Positions 22,341-34,121 of a stretch of 64,000 nucleotides of DNA are shown here, in pieces. The translations under genes and the position numbers were made by a program. Under the pieces are notes generated by a model. The model worked only from the letters and a program-made list of their open reading frames with translations, was not told the DNA's origin and ran no database searches. Position 1 is the first letter of the stretch. Each line of letters opens with the position of its first letter. This DNA comes from Protopterus annectens (Eukaryota > Chordata > Ceratodontiformes > Protopteridae), in assembly GCF_019279795.1 (NCBI RefSeq), contig NC_056743.1, positions 930,088,694 to 930,152,693 of the forward strand, written 5' to 3'.

Positions 22341-23716
22341 TAGTCTGGCTTAGTTTGTTCGCCAGAATGTTGGACCACCCCAGAATATGTGTTGCTACCA
22401 GAAAACGACCGGTGGAGATTGCCCATTCCCAAACTCTCATGGCCTCACGACAAAGGGGGTAAGATCTGGTATACCAGACCACCAACATGTTGTCCGACTG
22501 GATTGCAATGGTTCCCAGAGGTAGAAAGGCATGAATGGCCTGCAATGCTAAAAGGACCATCCTCATCTCCAGTGGTCTCGATAGGGGACCACATGCCTTG
22601 GACTGTCCTTCCACAATGCCCCCCCACCCTAGTTGGGAGATGTTCGTGGTCACTGTGGCTTGGGTAGGGGCTGGAACAAAAGGTCGTCCTTCCAAGAGTT
22701 CTGAAGACTGCATCCACCACAGAAGGGACGACCTGCAGACTTTGCTTAGGTGTATTGGTTGCGACAACGTAAGATCCAACAAAGACCACTGCACCGCTAG
22801 TGCCCACTGTAGTACTCGCGTTTGTAAGTGAGCACATGGAAGAAGTGTTAATGTCGCTGCCACAGAACGTATGGCCCTTAAAACCTACTCCCCTGGGGGA
22901 AGATGAGATTGGTACATGAAAGCGACATGCATCCTTAAATTTCGAACTCTCTCCGAGGTCAGGAAAACTTTTGTCTGTAGCATGTCTATCTGTGCTCCTA
23001 TGTATTCTATAACCTGGACAGGGTTCAGAAGAGATTTGGCTGTGTTGATTATAATCCCTACATAGTGTGCAAGATGTAGGAAATGGTCTCTGGTCCGATA
23101 AAGTAGATGCTTGGTGGGAGCAGGAAGGAACCAATTGTCCAGGTAAGGGTAGACCTGAATCCCCTGAAGCCTCAGGTGAGCCACTATTACTGCCATCACT
23201 TTGGTGAACACCCTAGGGGCTGTGGTGAGACCAAAGGGTAGGGCTCGAAACTGATAATGATTGGCTCCTAGCCGGAAGCGGAGAAACCTCCTGGAGCTTC
23301 TGTGCATCTTTATATGATAGTAGGCGTCCTGGAGGTTGAAAGAGCACATCCAGTCGCTCTCTTGCAGGTACGGCAGGATGGACTGTAAGGTGACCATCTG
23401 GAACTTCTCTTTGGCAACTAACAGGTTCAGAGTGGACAGGTCCAGAATAGGCCTCAAGTCCCCAATCTTTTTTGGCACCAAAAAGAACCTGGAGTAGATG
23501 CCAGATCTGGACTGATCTGGGAAGATGGGTTTGATGGCTCGCTTCTTTAGCGGCTTGGAAACCTCTAGCACTGCTGCTTCCCCTTTGTGTGGGTGGTATG
23601 TCTTGGAGGCGTTTGTAAGGTGTAGGTAGAACCACAAACGGGATTGAATAGCCTCTGGAAATTGTCTGAAGCAACCAACAGTCTGATGACATGGACTCCC
23701 ATGCTGCCAGATGCAA
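22282..23716 (-). pseudogene. RT-RNase H pseudogene of DIRS-D
   Basis: 22885-23637 (250 codons) is an almost continuous RT: SRFFLVPKKIGDLRPILDLS, FNLQDAYYHIKMHRSSRRFL (motif A), ALPFGLTTAPRVFTKV (motif B) and YPYLDNWFLPA (motif C with YLDN instead of YLDD). RNase H is in 22282-22863: VTTNISQLGWGG (first Asp lost), LLALQAI, IQSDNMLVVWY and NILANKLS. Substituted catalytic Asp residues and frameshifts make it inactive. Confidence 0.88.
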
Positions 23717-23770
23717 TGACAGGCAATCCCAGACTGCCTTCAGAGCAGAGCAGAGCAGTCAGGTAACCCC

Positions 23771-26166
23771 TCAGGGTTGCTGCGAGGGCCTGTCCAAGAC
23801 TGGTTCTCGAGACCCAAAATTCCTCAGACCCCCCCCTCTGCCTCTGGGCCGGTGTCTGTCCTGTCCCCCTCTGCCTCTAGGGGAAGAAGGGCCCTGAGTG
23901 TCCCGGGAATACAGTGACTTGCGGAACCACATCTTCTTTTGCCCTCTGTGATTCCGGGAAAAGGATCTTTGAGGGTTCAAGAAGGTGATTCTGATGGCAG
24001 AGAGGGTCTTCCCATCTTTCTCACTCTGGACCAAGGTGTCACTGACAGCCTTACCAAAGAGGGAAGAGCTGTCATACGGGGCATTCGCAAAAGACGCCTT
24101 GAAGGGTTCCTTGAACTGACACAATCTGAGCCAGACGTTACTCCCCAGGGAAACACCGGACCCAGCCGCCCTATCCGCTCCTTCGGTCTCGTGTGAAAGG
24201 TGTTGCACAGATGTATTTGAAACTGTTGTCAAGGTAGCCATTATCACGGAGAATGTAGCCCTGTCCTCCTGTGACATGGACTTTGGGGGAGACTCAGTCA
24301 GTTCCTTTACCAGGTCGTGCTGTAGTTGAGCAACATGGACCAGATAGTTCAGCGCCCTGATAGAAAAGGTTGCTGATGCATAAACCCACTTCCCTAGATG
24401 ATCCATCATCCTAGACTCATAGTCAGGAGGATGGACCAAGGAACTCTGCTGGGCTAGTTCCTTCTTGGTGGTGGCTGCTACCACCATAGCGTCTACCAGG
24501 GATCCTTTATTCCAAGCCAGTCTGTCTGCAGGGGGGCTCAATATTTTGTCCGGGCGTTTAGGGATTGGTTCCACAGTGTCCAGTTCCTTCCAAGCCTGCG
24601 AGGTGACCAAGTCCATTAATGGATCACAGGAGGTGACACTCAGGAAGTGGACGGGCCTGTGCCGAAAGCCTCCAGGAACATTGATTTGCCGAGGAAGGTT
24701 TTGGGGCAGACCAATCACCCCATTGGTGCAAAGTTTCCATGATGTCTCCAAAGGAGACATCCTCTGGAGGTGATCTAGGAGAACCTTCCCCATCATCCAA
24801 ATTGGTGTCCTCAGTGAGGGACCCCAGAGAGGAGTCCAAGTGCCTCCTCTTGCGCATATGCTAGCCAGGAACCTCTCCGCTGGGGCTTTTCGGAGGGGGC
24901 TCGCAAACTACTAGCTGTTCCTTAAGGGAAACAGCCTGGGGCTCCTCAAGCATGGGCTGTCCCTGTGGTAAAATGATGGGATTCACACACAAAGCAGAGG
25001 GAGTCGGGGCGGAGTCCTAAGATATAGTCAGTGGCCTCGATCCATTGGAGAGAACCCTTTCTACTACATCGAACACTGAAGGAGACCGAGTTTCCTAGGA
25101 ACCATTAAGGGAACCGCTCTCCTTGGATCCAAAGCAGGAAATGGAGCCGGGCCCGAAGTAGACGGAGCGCCGAGGAGGTGGCTGCAACCCGATAAGGTTG
25201 GAACAGATGGAAAAAACTCCACCCCCTCGGATCAGAAACCCAGGCTCCAGCTCTGAGAGCCACTCTGATCCAAACTAGTGGGATCTAACACGCTCCAGGC
25301 AGCTGCTCATGTCGAGGAAACAGGTACCATCAGCGCCGTCCCCCTGACTAGAGGAACTTTCACATCCATGTACCCCAAAACTGGGGGTCAGATCGGAGAA
25401 GGAGATATAGGTGTAAAGAAGGAAAGCGAGTTCTCCCCTCTAGAAGGAGAGAAGGCCGGCAAGATTCCCATCTGAATGTGTGTGCGAATAAATCTCTGCA
25501 TCATTTTATCCATGTCAGCTTCTGAGAGACTGCGGGTAGACCTCAATGAAGCCGCGGACTCCGACCTGGCAGGTCAAAGAACTGAAGCTCTAGAAGGTGG
25601 CCTGGGCACCTCAGTCTTCGGAGAAAACCTAGGAGATCGGAGCCAATGGGAGTCAGGTCGGTACCTGGACTGAAGTTTGGTGGGAGGCCCGGTCAGTGCC
25701 GAAAGGTCTGGGGACCTCTTTCTCTTGTCACTCCTATGCTCTCTCTTCTTCTCTCTGCCCTTTCTACACTGTCCCTACACAGGCCTAGAGGCAGGAGGAT
25801 AAGTCCCAGCCTGGAAGGGAGGAGAAGCAAGGGCGGGAGTAGAAGGAGAGGCGGTCAAAGAAGCAGAAGTGGAGGCGGCCAGCTCCATAGAAGGGGGCAG
25901 GCCCTTCATCATATGTTTAGCTCTATGGTCTTTAAGGGCTCGTGGGTTAAAACCCATGCAAATAGTGCAGTCTGTTGACAGATGGGCAGCATCCAAATAA
26001 AGAACACGAAAATGTGGCTGTCAGCAGGCGACAGATTGTGGCCACACACAGTGCATCTTTGGAACACTTTTTTCAGGAGATCGGCCATACTAGTCCCAAG
26101 AAACAAAAAAGGGATTTTTAGAAGACACTCACCACTCGCCACACACTCAGAACCACAAGCACACAA
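23771..26166 (-). pseudogene. gag pseudogene of DIRS-D
   Basis: 23771-24796 (341 codons) is the best-preserved gag C-terminal part of the window: SQAWKELDTVEPIPKRPDKI, DAMVVAATTKKELAQQ, KWVYASATFSIRALNYLVHV and NAPYDSSSLFGKAVSDTL, ending in an Arg/Gly-rich tail (GRGGQDRHRPRGRGGG) likely to bind RNA. The N-terminal region (25775-26166) carries CTVCGHNLSPADSH, a CxxC...H zinc-type module. The middle is broken. Confidence 0.75.
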
Positions 26167-26408
26167 AAAAGCTGAGGGGGGGGGGGGAGAAAAGTCTAAA
26201 TACTACAGAACTATCTGAAAACTAAGGAAAAGTACCTACACTCGACACACCAGTGAGGGGGAGAAAGGGAGGAAACCTACACTACCAGCACACACACTAA
26301 ACACTGAGAAACAGGGGGGAAAAAACACTTCAAAAAAACATACTCACAACCTGGAGCTCAAGAATCACGATGCATTGGAACCTGTAGCAAACAAGATTTT
26401 GGGGTTGG

Positions 26409-26422
26409 AAGGCAGTGGTGGT
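26409..26422. repeat. TSD of PLE-B, left copy
   Basis: AAGGCAGTGGTGGT, identical to 27312-27325. With one copy removed, the DIRS-D right ITR reads straight through and matches the left ITR (TTGG..GGCAGTGGTGGTGTATTATGGGTAG reversed at 15380-15410). Confidence 0.95.
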
Positions 26423-26524
26423 AACCACAAAAGCACTGTATGGAGAAAAGCGATGCACTGGACAGCTCAGGAATAAAATCAGATTCCAGTTTATTGTATA
26501 AAACGTCACGAGTAACACAAACAC

Positions 26525-26563
26525 GTTTTTCGTCACAAATTCAGACTTCATCAGACAACTAAC
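26525..26563 (-). ncRNA. Hammerhead ribozyme core, PLE-B left arm
   Basis: On the minus strand: CTGATGA (26548-26554), GTC...GAC stem II, GAAA. Same as the right-arm copy. Stems I and III are not convincingly resolved by eye. Confidence 0.55.
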
Positions 26564-27132
26564 CACATTTCTAGCACATAATTTATATCAACTGCAATAA
26601 AACAATTAATTCAAACCATCCAATCGGGAAAGTTGCTCCTAAATATTAATTACATACAGCTTATTGAACATAAAACCTTAATAACTGAAAAGGAAAACAA
26701 TGAATGAATGTTTCATAATACACAATAAAAAATGCCTATGATTCGAAATCAACTAAACTGAATAATTTAATAATTTCATATAATCTCTTAAAAATAAAGA
26801 ACTAATATGAACAAATGTGAACAGAATATTTATTATTTATATTTATTACATGAAAAGGCTGCTGTGATTATTCTGTTCACATTTGTTCATATTAGTTTCT
26901 TATTTTTAAGAGATTATATGAAATTATTTAATTATTCAGTTTAGTTGATTTAGAATCATAGACATTTTTTATTGTGTATTATGAAACATTCATTCATTGT
27001 TTTCCTTTTGGGATATTATGGTTTTATGTTCAATAAGCTGTATGTAATTAATATTTATGAGCAACTTTCCCGATTGGATGGTTTGAATTAATTGCTTTAT
27101 TGCAGTTGATATAAATTATGTGCTAGAAATGT

Positions 27133-27175
27133 GGTTAGTTGTCTGATGAAGTCTGAATTTGTGACGAAAAACGTG
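27133..27175 (+). ncRNA. Hammerhead ribozyme core, PLE-B right arm
   Basis: CTGATGA (27143-27149), A, GTC-TGAATTTGT-GAC as stem II, GAAA (27166-27169). Both invariant core blocks are intact. Hammerheads are known in the repeated ends of Penelope-like elements. Stems I and III remain unproven. Confidence 0.6.
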
Positions 27176-27311
27176 TTTGTGTTACTTGTGACGTTTTATA
27201 CAATAAACTGGAATCTGATTTTATTCCTGAGCTGTCCGGTGCATCGCTTTTCTCCATACAGTGCTTTTGTGGTTATTCGTTTTGTTTGCACTGTTTGTTC
27301 CTTTGCCGTTT

Positions 27312-27325
27312 AAGGCAGTGGTGGT
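27312..27325. repeat. TSD of PLE-B, right copy
   Basis: AAGGCAGTGGTGGT, identical to the left copy. Confidence 0.95.
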
Positions 27326-27441
27326 GTATTATGGGTAGAGGAGGAGCTTGAAGCTCGGAGCAGATGCTTGTGAAGTTGCCGGCTCGAATCCATTACGGAT
27401 CCGATACCTATAGGTTGAAGATCAAATGAAGTAAACTACTT
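27326..27441. repeat. Right ITR of DIRS-D (outer part)
   Basis: Inverted copy of 15285-15405 (TATTATGGGTAGAGGAGGAGC...GGATCCGATACCTATAGGTTG). The inner part lies left of PLE-B at 26340-26408. It ends at AAGTAAACTACTTAAAA, where L1-A resumes. Confidence 0.9.
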
Positions 27442-29757
27442 AAAATCAACTATTTCTGGAAAAAATCTCCAGCACACACAAAAATATTTTTCATATAACT
27501 GCTTATGCAACAGAAAGTAGAAAATGTTATCGCCAAACTTAGGGAGCGTGTAACAAGAAATATAACCAGAGATCCTATAAATGTATTGGAGATATTCTGG
27601 AAATTTTATGAAAATATCTAAAGCAGACAAATGTAGAAACCTAGAAAAGGCATACATGGAAATATTTACAGAATAATTAATTATACCAAAGTTAGAAAAT
27701 GTGCCACAGGAAGAGAAGAGATAAAACCTAGAAAAGACATACATGGACATGTTTACAGAAGAATTAATTATACCAAAGTTAGAAAATGTGCCACAGGAAG
27801 AGAAGAGATAAAACAATGGTGCATAACTAATCAACAAGGAAGCCTCAACTTTGAAAGTTGGGAGACAAAAGTGATAAAGATCTGGAAGGCTTTGTTTACC
27901 AGTATTTCAAAACAAGAGTGGGGGCTGTACCATCATGTAGGAAGAAATCTGTGGTGGTTGTATTAACCCAAGAGGCTAAAGTCCTTTCAGGCCAAGCTTC
28001 ATGTAAGACCCACTTCAATTTTAAATTATTATTTGATAATCCAAAAGGAAGCACAGTGTAACAAAATGTCATTGTTGTTGGTGGGTCCTGATGCAAAGAA
28101 AGCATTCAATACAGTCGGCTGGGATTTTGAGAGTAGGGCAGTGGCAGCTTTCGTGTTCCCTGATAGAACAATGAGGTTAATTAAGAGGATTTATGAAGGC
28201 AAAACTTTAAGTGGGAAGAGTTCCTCTCTACAAAAAAAAAAAAAGCTCTGCTTAAACACAGGAACAAAGTGGATGTGCCCTTTATTTGCTTTATACCTAG
28301 AGTCATTAGCAAAGAAAATAAGGGACTCACAAATTCAAAGATATAACTGGCATGGTAATCAAGGAAAGCTATCTTTATTCAAAGATGGTGTTATTCTGCA
28401 TTTGATGTATCCAGGAAAGGATATCTCAGTGATGTGGAACATTTTGATATTTTCACGTCTTTTCAGTATATAAAATAAATGAAGATAAAACAAAGGCTAT
28501 TAGCTACAGGCTATTTACCCACAAGATAATTGGTTCAGAGATACCCATACTTATGGGGAACTTGATAAGACAAAGTATTTGATGTACAGATTAAAAAGAA
28601 TTCTATTATGGCAGCTAAGGATACATGGAACGAAGCTAAACAAAATGTAATACAAAAAAACGAGGAGATGGCAATTTGTGATTATAGATATGAACAATAA
28701 GATACAAGCAATTAACATGATTCTAGTCCCTTTAGTTTTATATTCAGGTCAGGCAAATTTGTAGTAAAATGAGGACAAGTAATGGACAATAATTAATAAC
28801 GAACTGAAGGAATTTATATGGGAGGGGAAGAGGCGGTTAAGTGGTATAAACTGATACTCCCCCACAGAACAAGGTAGTTTAGGATTACCTTACTTGAAAG
28901 GATATTTTAGACCTACGCAATTAAGGCTCATATAAATATCACAAGCAGGTGGTTATAATTCACACTGGAAAGGGATGCTGAAAAAACTGGGTGGAGCAAG
29001 TTTGATTAGTAAGGAGAGAGTAGAATTTTGAATGCAGGTCCTTAAAGAGAATGACAACCAGAGTTTATTATATTGATAAAGTAGCACAAAGTATTCTAAG
29101 AGCTAAGCCAACATAGGAATGGAGAAAGGAGATTTTACCAGTGGGAATGATTGAAAGTAGGAGTAAAGAAAATAGACAAGAGGGGACTGTAATTTACTAC
29201 AGGAAATTAGTTAAAGAACCACTGTTTTGGGAGCAAATAACTAAATAGGTAATAGCAACAGAGTAGGATGAGGCTAAGCAGAAGTATGGACTGCAAGATA
29301 CAGACTACCTTCCCCAACCAGGGAACGATAACAGAGTAAAGAAAAAGGGACAGGGGGATTGTTAAATGAAAGACCAGCTCTGGTGGTTGTTTTCAGCTGA
29401 GCTCATAACAGAAACTGCTTTTAAAAAGGGATAATTAGCAGGGCCTATAAGAAATTGCCTGAGAACTAACAATTAATCTGAAGGGTGTAAGTAAAGAATG
29501 GGAAGAGAAAGAACAGAAAAGCAATACACAATGGGAGGAAATCTGTACAGCTCCCAAGTATAAAAAATCCAGAAGGTTTATGATTTTTGCTGGGGAGTGT
29601 CTGCATAGGTATTTAAAACCCAACCAGACATCAGAGAATTTTTCTGCAGATAAGATAACATATGCTGGAGGTCTGATGGGAAACAGAGAGGTAATTGGGA
29701 ACATGTACTTTTTTTGGGAATGTGATGACTTGGCAGATTTTAAAAATTACCTATAAA
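27442..29757 (+). pseudogene. L1-A, segment 3: reverse transcriptase pseudogene
   Basis: 28033-28473 has LLLVGPDAKKAFNTVGWDF (motif A), LIKRIYEGK, a decayed motif B (GTKWMCPLFALYLESLAKK) and LSLFKDGVILHLMYP, where the FADD box has become FKDG. The C-terminal region at 29560-29740 reads AGECLHRYLKPN and GNWEHVLFLGM-type sequence (Cys/His end of L1 ORF2). It contains an 87-bp tandem duplication at 27641-27814. Many stops. The SINE at 29761 ends this segment. Confidence 0.75.
27641..27814. repeat. 87-bp tandem duplication in L1-A
   Basis: CTAGAAAAGGCATACATGGA at 27641 recurs as CTAGAAAAGACATACATGGA at 27728, and the full unit through GAAGAGATAAAACC is repeated with few differences. 87 is a multiple of three. 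Confidence 0.9.
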
Positions 29758-29760
29758 ATG

Positions 29761-29935
29761 TTAATGTTGTTGTTGTGTCTTTCGGCTTTTCCCGGTTAGG
29801 GGTCCCCACAGCGGAACTCCGGTCCGCTAATGATTGGCAGTAGATTTTTACGTGCCGAGTTGCCAGCTCTGATGCACAACCTTCACCGAAGGTATGCCCA
29901 TTCACGCATGTCTCCACACAAAAGACGCTCTAGCT
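29761..29935 (-). repeat. SINE with Meta-like core, copy 1 (tRNA head missing)
   Basis: TCTTTCGGCTTTTCCCGG, CACAGCGGAACTCCGGTCCG, TTTTTACGTGCCGAGTTG and CGCATGTCTCCACAC are shared with 33.88 and 48.12 kb. The tRNA-like head present in those copies is absent, so this copy is 5'-truncated (minus orientation). It resembles the central domain shared by many metazoan SINEs (GGGTCGCCACAGCGGA). Confidence 0.75.
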
Positions 29936-30300
29936 AAGACTAACAGGACAACAAAATACCTTATCAAAATGCTGGAGAAGCAAATGTTTTTAAATAAGAA
30001 AACTAGTCATTTAAGTTGGGATATATGACATGAATTGCCAGATATAATAAAGCCTCACTAAGTTTAATATTAACAGCTGCAAAAAAAAAGCAATTACTGT
30101 AAAATGGAAATCAGAACCTAAACAAACTATAACTGATGTACTGCATATTGTGAAGGAGATAAAATAAATGGAAGCTGGATCTTTAGAAAAAGAAAGGAGC
30201 AAATCGCATAGAAATTAATGGAATTTGCAAGAACAATACATGCACAACAATGTTCAGGAGGAGGAGTGAAATTTAAGGAAAAGCAGGAAGTGAGGAAGTT
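29936..30300 (+). mobile_element. L1-A, segment 4: 3' part
   Basis: AGCAATTACTGTAAAATGGAAATCA, GGAGATAAAATAAATGGAAG and GGATCTTTAGAAAAAGAAAGGAGCAAA match the 3' coding end of L1-D (reverse of 44870-45010). Similarity fades near 30.3 kb. Confidence 0.7.
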
Positions 30301-31363
30301 ATGTAGTTAGAGTGAACAAATGTTTTGTTTTCTACAACTGTACTTGTGTGCTGAAACACAAAATTCAAGATTTGTTAGGACAGAGAGAAATAATTCCAGA
30401 GGGAGAGGACAGGACTTGGGACAGCATAAAAAGTAATAAGTACTGTGAAATTAAGGGAGAAAGAGATGTGGAAGAATAGAAACAAAACTATAAGGGCTAG
30501 CACAAGATAAATATTGCACAGGAGGGGGAAGCTACATGACCAGGAGGAGGAGCAGCTGCAGAGTGCTAATAAATTAAGGGAGCATTTGAACAATATGCAC
30601 AAGTTTAGGAAAACTACAGTTAAACATCTGATTTTTGACATTTATAAAATGTCATGTTTAATAAAGCTGTTTAAAAGAAAAGTATCACATGCAAAAGAGA
30701 AGTACAGCAGAACGCAATCTGCAAAGCAGTTATAGGTCAGCCTACACACCTAAGAATAGCACCTTTCTAACTCCAAAAATGATGGCCAGTTGAGCAGCAC
30801 ACTAACTAGAGCTCTCCTAATTTGAAAATTGAGAAATTGTTAAAGCAGGCAAAAGTTATAAACCTGGGAGAAATTCAGATATTGGCTAGGAGACGCTGTT
30901 TGAATGTCATCAAAAAAAAAAATAAATAAATTTGTGGAAAGTCTACCAGAAAAATTTCTGGATGAGAAGAATCTCGGGGCTAATCATCAGGAAGCAGACC
31001 TGTGTGCGCAATCAATGCAGGAGGCAGCATTAAGCAAACTTAATGAAAAATAGATCAGATACTTTCAGAAGTGTTTAAAATAAGCCAGACTCAAGAAGAC
31101 TATACAAGACCAAATTAAAAATTATTGAAAAAAATAGAAGTATTAAATAATAAAGATCACAAACTGCTAGGTTTGAAGAAGTCAGAAATAGACATGGAGG
31201 AAATAACAGAGTGAAACATCCAGTGAAGAAATTTTTCGGAAAATAGTAGATCTAGAAGACAGAACACGGTGAAAACCTGAGGTTTTCTGCTATACCAGAG
31301 AATTTGGAGAGAATGGACTGCATTAACGTTATGATGGCAAAATAAGTAACTGGACTGGTATTT
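30301..31363 (+). mobile_element. L1-B fragment (linker region of a Tx1/L1-like LINE)
   Basis: 30514-30735 encodes RRGKLHDQEEEQLQSANKLREHLNN, the same linker as NRGNLPEQEEGKLQNAKQKIRNYLNN of L1-C. No start or end could be fixed. It ends at the L1-C target site. Confidence 0.6.
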
Positions 31364-31387
31364 CACAGGAGGATTTTTTAAACAAGA
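31364..31387. repeat. TSD of L1-C, left copy
   Basis: CACAGGAGGATTTTTTAAAC plus AAGA; the right copy at 38004-38027 differs at two positions out of 24. Confidence 0.85.
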
Positions 31388-33861
31388 AATATCTATATTA
31401 AATTATCACTTATGACATAGGCAATCATTCATTTATAGAAATGAAAACAAATCATATTGACAATCTTATTTGCAAGCATTAGACATCACAAACCATAATT
31501 TTAGTTGCGATTATGCATCACTTATAATCTGCGCAATCACTGTCAGTCAAACATTACATAGCTAATTCAAATCCTGCCTTCTTTTAAACCTCATTCCTCC
31601 CTTGTATAATTTGTTCCCACAATTCTCACTTTTTCCTATGAAATTTGCTCATACATTTTTCTAAAGATCCCAATTCCAGCTGTTTTACCTCTGTTACTAT
31701 ATTCACTACTACTAATACTGTTGGTTTAGACTTTGATTTCCATTTTCTAGTAAATGCTTTTTTTGGCAGCCATCTTAATTAGACTCAGCAATGCCTTACT
31801 ATGTCTAGGCAATTCCAAATCTGTGTCATAGCTTAGAAAAATCATTTCCCTAGATGCACCAATTCTCATCCAGTATGTCTGATAGAGTAGCCTTCAGGGA
31901 ATAAGAAAGTCTGCCAACTCATTACAGTCCCAGAAAATATGTTCCCAATTACATCTTTCTTCCCCATCGCACCTTCAACATTTACTATGGAAATTCTACT
32001 ACGTAATATTTACTATGTATCTAAATACTATGTAATATTTACTAAGGAAAAATTCCTGAAGTCTACTTGGGGTATAAAAGTACCAATATAAACATTTCGA
32101 AGCAAAAATCCTAAAACTTCTAGACTTAGTTGCATATCTTGGAGACATACATGCATCCCCCCATGGTTTCTTTGTAAATTGCTTATCCAGTCTCAGTTCC
32201 CAATCCTTTCTAACCTCCTCTGACTGATGCTTATAGTTATCATACAATATTTTATATGCTCTAATTATTCCTTTAACAGCAGCTTCTGTTTTATATTCTA
32301 ATAAAAACTCCACCAGTGCTGGTCTTTCGTTCAGGATCCCCTCCCCCCCACCCCGTACTACTTTGTCTTTGCATGTACTCTAATATCAATCCTTGACAGG
32401 GAAGGCTATGTATAACCTGCAGTCCAAATAAATTCTTGACATCTTCCCATTCTATAACATTTCCTTCTCTAGTTATCTGCTCCCACTAACTTGGTTCCTT
32501 TGCCATTTTTCTCCAATAAATTCCTGCATCCTCTTGCCTATTGTCAGTATCCCTAATTGAAGTCATCCCTATCGGCACAATCTCCTGTCTCCATTCCCAT
32601 GTTTGCTTAGTTCTTAGAACATTTTCTGCTATTTTATGAAGATAATATTATGCATGGTTATTGTCATTTTCCTTAATGATCTGCATCCAATATCCCAGTC
32701 TCTCCTTGTTTCTTCAGATCCTCCACCCCCATTTCATCATAGTCCCTTTTCACACTGAATTAAAGGATTAACTGTGTAGCTCTGAAATACCCCTTCAAAT
32801 TCAGCAATCCCAATCCAACTTGTTCTACTGAAAGACTCAGTTTTGCCCCACTTGACTCTTGGGAGTCTTCCCCTCAAAAAAACTCCTTCAGCTCTTTATT
32901 AACTGCTATCCACAGCTTCCCTCTGGTTGATAAAAATATGGCAGATTTGTGTAGAAGACTAAAGGGACTAAAACATTTTAACTGCTTGCATCTTACTATC
33001 CATATCCATATTATAGAGCTTCCAGTTTCGCAGTTTTTGTATTATCTTTTGTTTTGCCTCTTCCCACATATCCTTAGTTGCCACACCAGAAATATTTTTA
33101 ATCCATACTACTAAGTACTTCATTTTATCATATCCCATATACATGGATACTGTCAATTTGTGTTTGGGTATATAACATACCGCTATTGCCTTTGTTTTAG
33201 CTTCATTAATTTTGTATCCCAAAAAGATAAGAAACTGTTCAAAATGTTCCTAAACACTGAAATGTTCTTTTCTGGTTTTATCCGGTATAAAATAATATCA
33301 TCTGCAAATAGAGGCAGCTATTCCTCACTAACACACCAATTATATCCTTAAATTCTCAGTTCCTTACTTTCTTTGCCAATGGCTCTAAATATGAAGCAAA
33401 TAAAGTGGAAAGAGGAAACTCTTGCCTAGTTCCTCTGCTCAAGCAGAAATTATCAGAGAGGAACCCACCCAGTTTATTTTTTGCCTCTGATCCCTCACAT
33501 ATCCTCCTAATCAACCTTACAATTTTATCAGGTAATACAAATGTTTCCATTGCCCTGCTCATGCAGTCCCAGCTTACTCTGTCAAATGCCTTCTCTCCAT
33601 CAAGACCCAACAACAGTGGTATTTTCTTACATTCTGCTTCCCTCTGAATCATCAGTGCTCTGTTAATGTTGTCAAATGGTTGCTTCCCCTCCACAAAACC
33701 AGTGATCTTTATCTATCATACTGTGACATCAATTTTGCCATTATTTTAGCTACAATAGACATAAATACTTTATAATTATGACTTAGTATTAAAATGGGCC
33801 TGTATGAAGCTGGATCTGATGGATCTTTACCCTCTTTAGGTATTACAGCTACTGCCCCTTT

Positions 33862-33876
33862 CTTTCAGGATGTTGG
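33862..33876. repeat. TSD of SINE copy 2, left
   Basis: CTTTCAGGATGTTG recurs at about 34122-34138 (GGCTCTTTCAGGATGTTGATG) on the other side of the SINE. Confidence 0.8.
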
Positions 33877-34121
33877 TGGTTGCTGTTGTTGTGTCTTTCG
33901 GCTTTTCCCGGTTAGGGGTTGTCACAGCGGAACTCCGGTCCGCTAATGATTGGCAGTAGATTTTTACGTGCCGAGTTGCCAGTCCTGACGCACAACCTTC
34001 AACGAAGGTACGCCCATTCACGCATGTCTCCACACAGAAGATGCTCTAGCTGAAAATCGAACTGGACAGTGTCTTACTGTGAGGCGACAATGCTACCGCA
34101 GCACCACCCCCACAGTTGGCT
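33877..34121 (-). repeat. SINE with Meta-like core, copy 2 (tRNA head present)
   Basis: Minus-strand order: GGTGGTGCTGCGGTAGCATTGTCGCC (A-box-like TGCGGTAGCATT), CACTGTCCAGTTCGATTTTC (B-box-like GTTCGATT), then the core shared with copies 1 and 3. A duplicated CTTTCAGGATGTTG flanks it within L1-C RT. Confidence 0.82.

Larger units (their letters stand above)
26423..27311. mobile_element. PLE-B, palindromic Penelope-derived insertion
   Basis: Two arms, 26423-26827 (minus) and 26869-27275 (plus), are near-perfect inverted copies around a loop of about 40 bp, and a 14-bp TSD flanks the whole unit. Each arm ends outward with TAGTTGTCTGATGAAGTC...GACGAAAAACGTG, TTTTATACAATAAACTGG and CCTGAGCTGTCC, resembling the 3' ends of PLE-A and PLE-C (hammerhead core, ATTAATAAAAG..CTTGAG, TGAGTTGTC). 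No coding sequence is included. The right side carries 36 extra nt (ATTCGTTTTGTTTGC...GCCGTTT) before the TSD that the left side lacks. Confidence 0.85.
15241..27441 (-). mobile_element. DIRS-D, complete DIRS-like element, opened by DIRS-C and PLE-B
   Basis: Left ITR 15241-15540, ICR split into about 15520-15548 and 21299-21400, YR, RT-RNase H, gag, right ITR 26340-27441 (interrupted by PLE-B). Left and right ITRs are inverted copies: GGTATCGGATCC...GCATCTGCTC...CCATAATACACCA at 15305-15400 matches 27310-27420 reversed. The ICR joins complements of both outer ends (GTACATAAC to GTTATCTGAAG). It inserted into L1-A without an obvious TSD, as expected for YR integration. All ORFs carry frameshifts. 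Confidence 0.9.

Noticed and set aside
26330-27313. Two nearly identical frames on opposite strands (MVSCLMKSEFVTKNVF...)
   Set aside because: They result from the PLE-B palindrome and overlap the hammerhead core; no coding constraint is visible.
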